A program made the position numbers and the translations under genes. Below, piece after piece: positions 53,077 through 60,838 of a stretch of DNA of 64,000 bases. The stretch comes from Verrucomicrobiia bacterium (GTDB taxonomy: Bacteria; Verrucomicrobiota; Verrucomicrobiia; Limisphaerales; UBA11358): contig JARLJW010000084.1 of the NCBI GenBank assembly GCA_031290985.1, positions 119,388 to 183,387 on the forward strand, written 5' to 3'. Under the pieces are notes generated by a model. It was not told where the DNA came from and did no database searches. It saw only the letters and a program-made list of their open reading frames with translations. The number at the start of each line of letters is the position of its first letter. Within the stretch, counting starts at the first letter, position 1.

Positions 53077-53994
53077 TCACTTTACGGTGTTGATGCCGGA
53101 GCTGGCCGGCAGGCTCCGGAAGAGGTCAAAGGGCGCGGTGCGTTCGTCCAGGATCAGCGTGGTGTTCTTGTTGGAGGAAGTCTTGATCGCCTCGAGCCGG
53201 GCCAGGAAAATGGCCAGTTCCGGGTTCTGCTGGAACACGCTCAAGGTCTTCGCGGCCTCGGCCACGCCTTCACCTTCGATGCGGGTGGCGGCGGCGGAGG
53301 CATTGGCGAGCGTATCGGCCGCCTGGCGTTCGGCGGAGGACCTGATCTTGGCCGCGTCAGCTTCGCCGTTAAACTGCGCCTCGTTGATGAGCTTGGTGCG
53401 TTCGGCCTTCATCCGGTCAAACACCGCCTGGGTGACGTCCGCCGGCAGGCCCAGTTTTTTGATGCCGAGGAATTCGATGCTCATGCCGTAATTGTTCGTG
53501 GCCAGCAGCGCCGACACCCCGGTCTGGATCTCCTTTTCGATGTCGGTGAACTTGAGCTGGGCGGGGTCGGAATTCACAAAGTCGGACAGGTTGTGCTTGC
53601 CGATGACGGCCGCCTTGGTGCTGCGCAGCAACTGCTCCAACTGGGCCTGGGCGGCCAGCGTGGAACCGCCGGGGAACTTCGGGAAAAACGTCTTCGCATC
53701 GGAGATCCGCCAGCCGACATAGACGGACATCTGCAGCATCGTGCTGTCGTGGGTGAGGTTCTGGCTGAACTTGTCCTCGAAATTCTGCACGCGCTGGTCG
53801 AAGCGGTTGATGCTCTGGATGGGCCAGGGCCATTTCAGGTTAAACCCGGCGTTGGTGATGGTGTCCGTGGGCTTGAGGAAGGTCGAGACGACGACGACTT
53901 CCGACTGGCGCACTTGGAAGCTAAACAGCAGCAACGCGAATATTACCACCAGAACGATGGCGATGATGATGGTCAGGAGGCTCTTTTTTTTCAT
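53077..53994 (-). CDS. SPFH/band 7 protein, HflC-like (second of three)
   Basis: 305 residues. One N-terminal membrane helix (LLTIIIAIVLVVIFALLLFS), SPFH domain (RQSEVVVVSTFLKP, GFNLKWPWPIQSINRFDQRV) and an Ala-rich coiled-coil (GEADAAKIRSSAERQAAD, RIEGEGVAEAAKTL). The WPWPIQSINRFD phrase is the HflC/HflK type pattern. It overlaps its upstream neighbour by 4 bp (ATGA), and the next SPFH gene starts 1 bp downstream, showing the three are translated together. Confidence 0.9.
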   Translation of the reverse strand: MKKKSLLTIIIAIVLVVIFALLLFSFQVRQSEVVVVSTFLKPTDTITNAGFNLKWPWPIQSINRFDQRVQNFEDKFSQNLTHDSTMLQMSVYVGWRISDAKTFFPKFPGGSTLAAQAQLEQLLRSTKAAVIGKHNLSDFVNSDPAQLKFTDIEKEIQTGVSALLATNNYGMSIEFLGIKKLGLPADVTQAVFDRMKAERTKLINEAQFNGEADAAKIRSSAERQAADTLANASAAATRIEGEGVAEAAKTLSVFQQNPELAIFLARLEAIKTSSNKNTTLILDERTAPFDLFRSLPASSGINTVK

Positions 53995-55859
53995 GGCGAA
54001 TTGGTGATCGAAAGATTTTGCAGATCGGCGCGGACTTTTTCTTCCAGGTCAAAAATAACGACATCCTGGGTGTTGGTGACCAGCAGGACGTATTTTTTGG
54101 CGTCCTTGGTTGCCGCGTCGAAAGCCTGCAGGTAAAGGCGCTGGCGGTACACGGAAGGCGCGGCGCGAAACGCCGGGAGCTGGTTCGTGAACAAGGCCGC
54201 CTGGGCATATTTGGCGGTGACCATCGTGATGCGGTTGGCATCGGCCACATTGGTGAGCGTGAAGGCCGCGGCCCCGGCGATGGCGTTGGTCCGGATGGCC
54301 TCCGCCTCGGCTTTCAGGATGGCCGCCAGCCGGCCCTGTTCCGCGCCGACGACTTTTTCATAGGTCGAGGCGACCTCCTTGTCCGTCGGCGGATGGATGT
54401 CCTGCAGGCCGACAAAGACGATTTTCGCGCCGAGCTGCCGCTCGTTGGCCGAGGCCTGGATGGATTCGCGCAAGGCCTCCGCCGCCTCGAGGCGCGCGTG
54501 CGTGAGGATCTCGTTCAGGTCGCTGCCGGCGAGAAAGCGGGTGACTTCGCGCGTCGCCAGGCTGTGCAGCAAATCCTCCGGCTGGCCGTTTTTGTAGACC
54601 CAGTCGGCGATGTTGGTGATCTGGAACTGCACGGGGATGCTGACGGTGATGAGGCCGACGGGTTTGAAGCTGGCCGCGTCGTTGGTGCCGTCCTTGGCCG
54701 TGGCATCGGCGAGGCGGTTGCCGACCAGGAAATTCTCCTCATTCGCGTGGGGCACCGTCCAGAGGATCGTGGTCATGGCCTCGCTCTGGGCATCCGGGGT
54801 GTAGCCGACCGCAAACGCCTGGATCTGCTCGGTGCGGAAGCGGTAGATCTTGTCGATGGGCCACGGGAGCTTGAAATGCGCGCCGGGGTTGAGGATGCCG
54901 TGCGGCTTGCCGGACCGTTCGATCACGGCCTGCTCGCCGGCGTCGATGAAGACGACCATGGTGGAGAGGAGCAGGACGGCGAACTGGATGAGCAGCAGGG
55001 CGAGGAGATTGTTGCGCGCCGCCTGGAAAAACCATGTCTCGGAAACCTTGAAGCCGAACTGGTAATCGAGCGTCTGGGCCGCCGTGGTGAAGAGGCTTTC
55101 GGGCTGGGCGAGGATGCCGGCGACGCGGCTTTCGTACAACGGACGGGCGACCTTGCCCTTGACGCGGGGGCGGTAGAGCTCCAGCAGGAGCGTCAAAAGA
55201 TTTTCCACCGCCAGCAGCCCCAGCAGGATGGCGAGGATGCGGCCCACCCAGTAATCGGCGCTGGCAAACTTGGCCCAGTCGCCCGCGATGCCCGCGGCGG
55301 CGATGATGCAGACGTAGGCGCCCGCGAGCAGGAAACTGGCGCCGGGCCGGAGCAGCCGGTGGTTTTCCAGCCGGGCGATGGTGACGGAGAAACGGCCGAA
55401 CAAAAACAGGAGCAGCGCAAAAATGGCGAAGAGCGAGAGCGACGGGGTGGCCGTGCCCGGTTTCAAGGAATCGGTCGGCAGGCCGCTGGAACGCCAGAGC
55501 AGCCAGGCGCCGCCGGCCTCGACCAGCAGGAGGAGGATGGCGAAGCCGGGGACAAAAAATTTCTCGAACTGTTCGCGGGCGTTCCGGGCCGGGAAGCTGC
55601 CGGCATCCTTGGCGTCGAAGATCGATCCGCCGCGGCTGCGGGCCAGCTCATCCAGCTCCAATTTTTCGGCGCGCTCGTTCTCTTCCAACCGCATCTGGAA
55701 CCAGCTCACGAACGTCACGATGACCCCGAGGCCGAGGAAAACCGCGGCCGCGCGGCCGGCGGGCGACCCGGAGAAAACCGCGACGCCGAGGCCCGCGAGG
55801 AAGATCGCCAAGGCGACCGCGAGGTTCACGAGACCATTTTTTTGTGTGCTTCGTTCCAT
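53991..55859 (-). CDS. Large HflK-like SPFH protein with polytopic N-terminal domain (first of three)
   Basis: 622 residues. Five or six hydrophobic segments lie in residues 1-230 before the canonical SPFH anchor (LALLLIQFAVLLLSTMVVFI at about 285) and domain (DAGEQAVIERSGKPHGILNP, LPWPIDKIYRFRTEQ), with a coiled-coil tail (EQGRLAAILKAEAEAIRTN). The extra N-terminal membrane part is not found in ordinary HflK. First SPFH gene of the operon, 1 bp after the ABC-2 permease stop. Confidence 0.88.
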   Translation of the reverse strand: MERSTQKNGLVNLAVALAIFLAGLGVAVFSGSPAGRAAAVFLGLGVIVTFVSWFQMRLEENERAEKLELDELARSRGGSIFDAKDAGSFPARNAREQFEKFFVPGFAILLLLVEAGGAWLLWRSSGLPTDSLKPGTATPSLSLFAIFALLLFLFGRFSVTIARLENHRLLRPGASFLLAGAYVCIIAAAGIAGDWAKFASADYWVGRILAILLGLLAVENLLTLLLELYRPRVKGKVARPLYESRVAGILAQPESLFTTAAQTLDYQFGFKVSETWFFQAARNNLLALLLIQFAVLLLSTMVVFIDAGEQAVIERSGKPHGILNPGAHFKLPWPIDKIYRFRTEQIQAFAVGYTPDAQSEAMTTILWTVPHANEENFLVGNRLADATAKDGTNDAASFKPVGLITVSIPVQFQITNIADWVYKNGQPEDLLHSLATREVTRFLAGSDLNEILTHARLEAAEALRESIQASANERQLGAKIVFVGLQDIHPPTDKEVASTYEKVVGAEQGRLAAILKAEAEAIRTNAIAGAAAFTLTNVADANRITMVTAKYAQAALFTNQLPAFRAAPSVYRQRLYLQAFDAATKDAKKYVLLVTNTQDVVIFDLEEKVRADLQNLSITNSP

Positions 55860-55860
55860 G

Positions 55861-56823
55861 TTAGCTCAATTCACGTTCTTCAAACAACAGCGCCCCGACG
55901 GCCAGCGCCGCGCCGACATAGCACGCCGCATAACCCAGCGCCTTGCCGACGTAATCCCAGTGAAACGTGCTTTTGCCCGATTCAATGGCGTCGGCGAGCC
56001 AGAAAAGCTGCCAGTTCGGGATGAGGCTGTAAAGGGTTGAAGCCCACCAAACGCCTTGGGCGGCCGGTTTGCCGAAGAAATAATCGGACATCAGCCCCAC
56101 GAGGAAGATGGCGGAGCAGATGGCGAGCGTCGGGATGGTGTCGAACCGCGTGGAGCACGCCAGGGCGATGGCGGCGAGGACCCACAAGGCGAACAGGATC
56201 AAAATCCCGGCGGGGAGCAGGTTCCAGTTCACCGTGGCGGCCGTGCCCAGGCTTTGCTGCTGACGGGTGAAAGTGAAGATGAAAAACGCGGCGAGGGTCG
56301 TGAAAAACACCATCGCGAACACCGCATCGCTCACGAACGGGCGGCGCAGGAAGAAATTGCTGAAGCCGGCCAACGCGTAGGCCAGGGCGATGCCGAGGCC
56401 GAAAAAGGAGATGGCCGCGAGGTCGGTCTTGCCGTAGGCGTCGAAGGCCATGCGGCTGGAGAGCAGCACGCCGACGAGGTTGACGTACGTCAGGAGCGTG
56501 AGGGCGGCGGCGAGGCCGGTGAATTTCGCGAGCAGGAACTGCGTGCGGCCTACGGGCTTGGACAGGACGGCGAGGGCGGTGCCGGAGCGGATCTCCCGCG
56601 CGAGCGAGGAGGAGGCGCTCAAGACCGCGCCGAACAGGCCCGACAAGAGCATCACCGCCAGCGTGGAATTTTCCACCAGCTTCGGCTCGTCGCCGAAGGC
56701 AAAATAGTACGGCACGGCGAGAAAAATCTCGAACGCGACGGAGCCGGTCATCAGCAGCAGAAAGATCGGCTGCCGGACCAGTTCCATGAAGGCATTCGCC
56801 GCGATGGTGAGGAACTGACGCAT
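55861..56823 (-). CDS. ABC-2-type membrane permease
   Basis: 320 residues with six or more helices. TIAANAFMELVRQPIFLLLM at the N-terminus and AREIRSGTALAVLSKPVGRT before the second helix are the ABC-2 permease signature. No ATPase is adjacent; the ATPase 6 kb downstream in the same operon is a candidate partner. It is the first gene of the twelve-frame operon. Confidence 0.85.
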   Translation of the reverse strand: MRQFLTIAANAFMELVRQPIFLLLMTGSVAFEIFLAVPYYFAFGDEPKLVENSTLAVMLLSGLFGAVLSASSSLAREIRSGTALAVLSKPVGRTQFLLAKFTGLAAALTLLTYVNLVGVLLSSRMAFDAYGKTDLAAISFFGLGIALAYALAGFSNFFLRRPFVSDAVFAMVFFTTLAAFFIFTFTRQQQSLGTAATVNWNLLPAGILILFALWVLAAIALACSTRFDTIPTLAICSAIFLVGLMSDYFFGKPAAQGVWWASTLYSLIPNWQLFWLADAIESGKSTFHWDYVGKALGYAACYVGAALAVGALLFEERELS

Positions 56824-57210
56824 CTAAGGTTCTGTGAGTTTATGCATCCGGCAAAAAAATGCCAGCGAAATGCCAGCGGTTATATGGTTGATTGCAGGAA
56901 ACATATTTAGTTTTCACGACAATTGAGCGGTGCCCACCCCTTTTCGTTCAAACTAAGGAGAGGTGTGCAGTGAGACGCACAGGTGGGTTGAAGCTGCGAG
57001 GATTGAGGGTGGAGGATAGAAGATGGCACCCCTCATCCACCGAGGGGCGAGGGAACCGCGTTGGGTTGACGGGAACGCACGACCATGAGTTGCGCAGCGG
57101 TTTTTGATCTTTGCTACAGAGCAGCAAGATGCCGGCGCGGTTTCTGGCGACGTTAATGGCGACGTTAACTGCGCTGAGTTCAAGCGTCCTGACGTCGGCG
57201 GCTACGGCTG
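56824..57210. other. Promoter-bearing gap upstream of the SPFH operon
   Basis: No gene supported. The first 100 bp to the right of 56823 probably hold the promoter of the twelve-frame operon. Around 57000-57060 are repeat-like phrases (gggtggaggatagaagatgg; cacccctcatccaccgagg) of kinds found elsewhere in the window. Confidence 0.5.
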
Positions 57211-57246
57211 AAAAGAAAAACGGCGGCGGGATTTTTCCCGCCGCCG
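57211..57246 (-). terminator. Rho-independent terminator of the phosphofructokinase gene
   Basis: 11 bp perfect stem CGGCGGCGGGA/TCCCGCCGCCG with a TTTT loop at 57221-57246, followed on the minus strand by a T-rich tract (complement of aaaagaaaaa). It is 24 bp past the stop codon. Confidence 0.92.
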
Positions 57247-57269
57247 TGCTGCTGAATTAATTATGCCGG

Positions 57270-58559
57270 TTACTTGAGGCCGACCAGATAGCTGAAGCGG
57301 GCTGCGAACTGGTCCGGGCTCATATTGATGACCGCGCCGAGCTTGGCCAGTTGCTTGTGGTCTTCAAAATCTTCGCGCTCAAGGCGGATCATGTAGGCTT
57401 GGGCGCATTCGAAGGCTTCGCCATCGACATTGACCTTGCGGTTTTGCATGCGGCCGGTCTTGGGGTCCAGCATGTCGTCGAACGGCAGCGGGTTCATCTT
57501 GCCGTCCACGAAGCTGATGATGGCCCCGTATTTTTCGGCTTCGGCGGAACGGAGGAATTTTACGGCGGCATAGCCGAGGTCGCGGGTGTATTCCGCATCG
57601 AACGGGATGGGATCGGCACAACGGAGCTCGTAGCCGAGGTCTTTATCGATAAACGTCATGTTGATCCCCAGTTTTTCGAGCCGAGTGGTCAATAATTCCT
57701 TCATCAGGCGGCCGAACTCGATTTCGCCCAAGCGCAGGTGGCCGTGTTCATCGCGGATGATTTTGCCGAAGCGTTCGAGCTGGCCATCGGGCAAGGCGGC
57801 GAGGAGACCTTTTTCGCCGATCGATTCGATCAAGCCTTCGGCGAGGACGACCAGGCCATATTTGGAGCCTTCGGCTTTGCGCTTGATGATGGAGCCCATG
57901 ATGATGTCGCAGACTTCATCGACGGTGACCTGACGGCCGTGAAATTCCTCGGAGATGATCGCGAGGGTCGCGGCCGAGGCCTTGGCGATGCCGAGGGCGA
58001 GGTGCCCGGCGGCGCGGCCCATGCTGACGATGAGATACCAGCGGGAGGTGGTGCGCGCGTCTTCCATCAGGTTGCGGACGATCTGCACGCCGTAGTGGCG
58101 GGCGGTCTCGTAGCCGAACGTGGGCGCGGTGCCCGGCAGGGGCAGATCGTTGTCAATGGTCTTGGGGACGTGGGCGACCTTGATTTTGCCGCCGCTGCGC
58201 TTGGCCACGTGGCTGGCGGAAAAGGCGGTGTCGTCGCCGCCGATGCTGACGAGGGCGGTGATGCCGAGTTTTTCAAACACGGTGAAGATGTTCGCCATCT
58301 GCTGCTCGGACTTGGTGGGGTTGGTCCGCGCCGTGCCGAGGATGGAGCCGCCCTTGATGTGGATGTCCTTCACATCGCGGATGGAGAGGGGTTTGATCTG
58401 GGTGGTGTCGCCCTGGGCGATGTATTTGAAGCCGTCGCGGAAACCGATCACCTCGTAGCCCTGGTTGATGCCTTCGATGGTCGCCGCGGCGATGACGCCG
58501 TTCAAACCGGGTGCCGGTCCGCCGCCCACCAAAATTCCAAGCCTGCCTTTAGTGCTCAT
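57270..58559 (-). CDS. Diphosphate-dependent 6-phosphofructokinase
   Basis: 429 residues. Phosphorylates fructose 6-phosphate using pyrophosphate, reversibly. GGDD at 107-110 (the second Asp replaces the Gly of ATP enzymes) and PKTIDND with Lys133 (Gly in ATP enzymes) are the two residues that define PPi preference. PAPGLNGVI and MGRAAGHLALG also fit. Glycolysis or gluconeogenesis in this organism would run partly on PPi. Single gene with its own terminator. Confidence 0.93.
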   Translation of the reverse strand: MSTKGRLGILVGGGPAPGLNGVIAAATIEGINQGYEVIGFRDGFKYIAQGDTTQIKPLSIRDVKDIHIKGGSILGTARTNPTKSEQQMANIFTVFEKLGITALVSIGGDDTAFSASHVAKRSGGKIKVAHVPKTIDNDLPLPGTAPTFGYETARHYGVQIVRNLMEDARTTSRWYLIVSMGRAAGHLALGIAKASAATLAIISEEFHGRQVTVDEVCDIIMGSIIKRKAEGSKYGLVVLAEGLIESIGEKGLLAALPDGQLERFGKIIRDEHGHLRLGEIEFGRLMKELLTTRLEKLGINMTFIDKDLGYELRCADPIPFDAEYTRDLGYAAVKFLRSAEAEKYGAIISFVDGKMNPLPFDDMLDPKTGRMQNRKVNVDGEAFECAQAYMIRLEREDFEDHKQLAKLGAVINMSPDQFAARFSYLVGLK

Positions 58560-58668
58560 GTAATATTTTAAATATTGGTTGATTGACCGCTAGGTCCGGG
58601 CAGTCTGCGCAGAAAAATCGTGAGAATTCAATTCCATTCTTGCGGCATCCACACCACAATTTGCCGGC

Positions 58669-59235
58669 ATGCAACGCGCCGTTTTTCTGGACCGTGATGG
58701 CACGCTCATCGTGGAAAAAAATTACCTGTGCCGCCCGGAGGAGGTGGAACTCTTCCCCGGGGCGGGCGCGGCGTTGAAACGCCTCGCGGACGCGGGCTTC
58801 AAGCTGATCATGGTCACGAACCAGTCGGGCATCGGGCGCGGTTATTTCACCCTGGCGGAGGCGGAGCGCGTCAACGAGCGGGTGTGCGCCGATTTCGCGC
58901 GCGCGGGCGTGCGGTTCGAGAAGATTTACATCGCCCCCGAGGCGCCGGAGCAGCCGAGCCGGGGGCGCAAGCCCTCGCCGCAGTTCCTGCACGATGCGCG
59001 GGATGAATTTGGCCTGGACCTCGCGGAGAGCTTCATGGTGGGGGACAAGCTCATCGACCTCGAATGCGGCTGGAATGCGGGCGTCAAAAAGAGCCTCCTG
59101 GTCCGCACTGGCTACGGGGCGATGACCGAACGCAAAGACAGCCGGCGGGCGGCCGAGGCGGTCATCGTGGACGGGGTGAAAGAAGCGGCGGACTGGATTT
59201 TGGGCCTCAAGCCGGAATTAAAAGTTAAAAATTAG
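58669..59235 (+). CDS. gmhB: HAD phosphatase, GmhB-like (heptose bisphosphate phosphatase type) lacking the zinc loop
   Basis: 188 residues. HAD motif I FLDRDGTLI (Asp8, Asp10), motif II MVTNQSGIGRGYF, motif III/IV FMVGDKLIDLECG. Removes the 7-phosphate of heptose 1,7-bisphosphate for LPS core in the standard family. The Cys/His zinc loop that normally lies before the KPSPQFL segment is absent (IAPEAPEQPSRGRKPSP has no Cys or His). A histidinol-phosphatase-like substrate is the main alternative. Convergent with the peptidase gene. Confidence 0.82.
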   Translation: MQRAVFLDRDGTLIVEKNYLCRPEEVELFPGAGAALKRLADAGFKLIMVTNQSGIGRGYFTLAEAERVNERVCADFARAGVRFEKIYIAPEAPEQPSRGRKPSPQFLHDARDEFGLDLAESFMVGDKLIDLECGWNAGVKKSLLVRTGYGAMTERKDSRRAAEAVIVDGVKEAADWILGLKPELKVKN

Positions 59236-59429
59236 AAGTTTTGAAAAAGGTGGCGGCACCTCGCCTCGCCGGGAAACGACGGGACGAAGTGACGGGTTTT
59301 AACAGCGCCGGCAAAGGCCAGCTCACGGCAAGCGATGCGACGGCCTGCCAGATAAAAGAATTGGGGAACGAAAATTATTTTATCCATTGCCGCGTGCCCA
59401 TTGGGTAGCCTTTGCCCGTCTTGTCTGTG

Positions 59430-60803
59430 TCATTTAAAAGGACTTGCCTGTCCGAGTTGCGCCATGACTTCCTGCTTCCATTCGTCGCCCAGCGCTGTCT
59501 CGGTCTTGCCGGTGTATTTTTTCCACAAGCCGGCATCGTATTTGTTTTCGCGCATCGCCGCATTCATCTGGCTGACGATGTCCTGGTCATATTTTTCCGA
59601 GACCCAGTTCAGGAAATTGGCCGTGAGGCGGTAACCAGCGTTGTATTTGGGCGAAAGTTTTCCGCCATGCTTCCGCAGCCACACCAGGTCGGCACCGTGA
59701 CTCTGCGGCTCATATTTGAACCACCGGATATAATCCGCGCTGCCTTCCACCAGCCAGCCCGGGTTTTCCCCGTCAAAATGCTGGACGACATGGACCGCCT
59801 CGTGAATGAGCGAACCAACCGCCTGGCCATCCAGCTCCGTCTTTAACCATTCGGAATTGGCCACGACATTACGCCCGGAAGTATACGCCACGCCGTCCAT
59901 CGGCTTGAGCGTGATCTGAAAATGGTCGGGGGCGGTGTAGCCGTCACTCGCGAGCAACTCCGTGATCTTCGGGTACCATTCCACCAAGGCCGGCACCAGC
60001 TTCGATTCCGCCCATTCCTTCAGCCCCGGTGCGAGCTCGGTGTTGATGGCGATCGTGCATTTTCCGTCCGCTGTCTGGGCGGTAAAACCCGGCACGGGGG
60101 CAACCGTTCCCCGAGCGGCAGCGACGGCTGCGGTGGGCGCGTCGGCAGCCACCACATCAATCTCGCTGAAGAACGTGTTGCCAAAGTCGTCGTCGCGCTC
60201 GGTCGCGGAAACGTCGAACAACAAGCAGCGGAATCGGCCGAGATGGCCGCCGGTGTCCGCAATGCTCACTCCGTATTGCCCGCCGCCGTCCCCGGATTTC
60301 GGCCTGGTGTCAACGCTGGCCACCAGCGTCCAGCCGCATTGGCCGGGAACCACCCCGCGCTTTGGCGCGGGGTTAAAATTTGTCGCCGTCCCATCGGCGG
60401 CATACAGCTTGTAAAGCTGCGGGCCGCGCGGGCCGGGATGCCAGGAATAGGTGTTGACCTGCCGGACGTTGATGACGCCGCCCAAGTCCACCCGCAGACG
60501 CCCGCCGTCAGAACCGGCGTCAAAGAAAAAATTCTCCTCCGGCTGGTCGGCGTCGACGGGCAGCTTGCCGTCGTTCAATTTGCCCAAACCGCCGCTGTTG
60601 GAATCCGCCCCCCCGTCCACAATGCTGAATTTAGCGGTCGTCGCCGCATCGTTCATCGAAGGACCGGGCACGGACTTGAATTCAAAGGCCGGCGTGGCCC
60701 CGTCGTTGTTGTGATAGGCCACCGTCACTTTGGTTCCGGCTTCGGTTCCGGCGGCGCCCAGGAAGAAGCACCCGGCCGCAACCCACATCAGGCAGTTTTT
60801 CAT
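59430..60803 (-). CDS. Secreted zinc metallopeptidase-like 'basic secretory protein' family with N-terminal beta domain
   Basis: 457 residues. Signal peptide (MKNCLMWVAAGCFFLGAAGT), a discoidin-like beta domain (about 30-215, with GGRLRVDLGGVINVRQ and TYSWHPGPRGPQ), then a peptidase-like domain with HEAVHVVQH (HExxH) and downstream WLVEGSADYIRW, matching the plant-type BSP family. Glu and two His would bind zinc. Likely a secreted peptidase. It is 35 bp downstream of the GH92 gene, so co-transcribed. Confidence 0.85.
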   Translation of the reverse strand: MKNCLMWVAAGCFFLGAAGTEAGTKVTVAYHNNDGATPAFEFKSVPGPSMNDAATTAKFSIVDGGADSNSGGLGKLNDGKLPVDADQPEENFFFDAGSDGGRLRVDLGGVINVRQVNTYSWHPGPRGPQLYKLYAADGTATNFNPAPKRGVVPGQCGWTLVASVDTRPKSGDGGGQYGVSIADTGGHLGRFRCLLFDVSATERDDDFGNTFFSEIDVVAADAPTAAVAAARGTVAPVPGFTAQTADGKCTIAINTELAPGLKEWAESKLVPALVEWYPKITELLASDGYTAPDHFQITLKPMDGVAYTSGRNVVANSEWLKTELDGQAVGSLIHEAVHVVQHFDGENPGWLVEGSADYIRWFKYEPQSHGADLVWLRKHGGKLSPKYNAGYRLTANFLNWVSEKYDQDIVSQMNAAMRENKYDAGLWKKYTGKTETALGDEWKQEVMAQLGQASPFK

Positions 60804-60838
60804 AAATGATTCGCGTCAGTTGTTCGTCGCCCATGAGC

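Noticed and set aside
54018..56024. 668-residue plus-strand frame opposite the large SPFH gene
   Set aside because: Antisense shadow with low-complexity Gly/Glu/Arg composition; the SPFH and permease genes on the minus strand explain the region.
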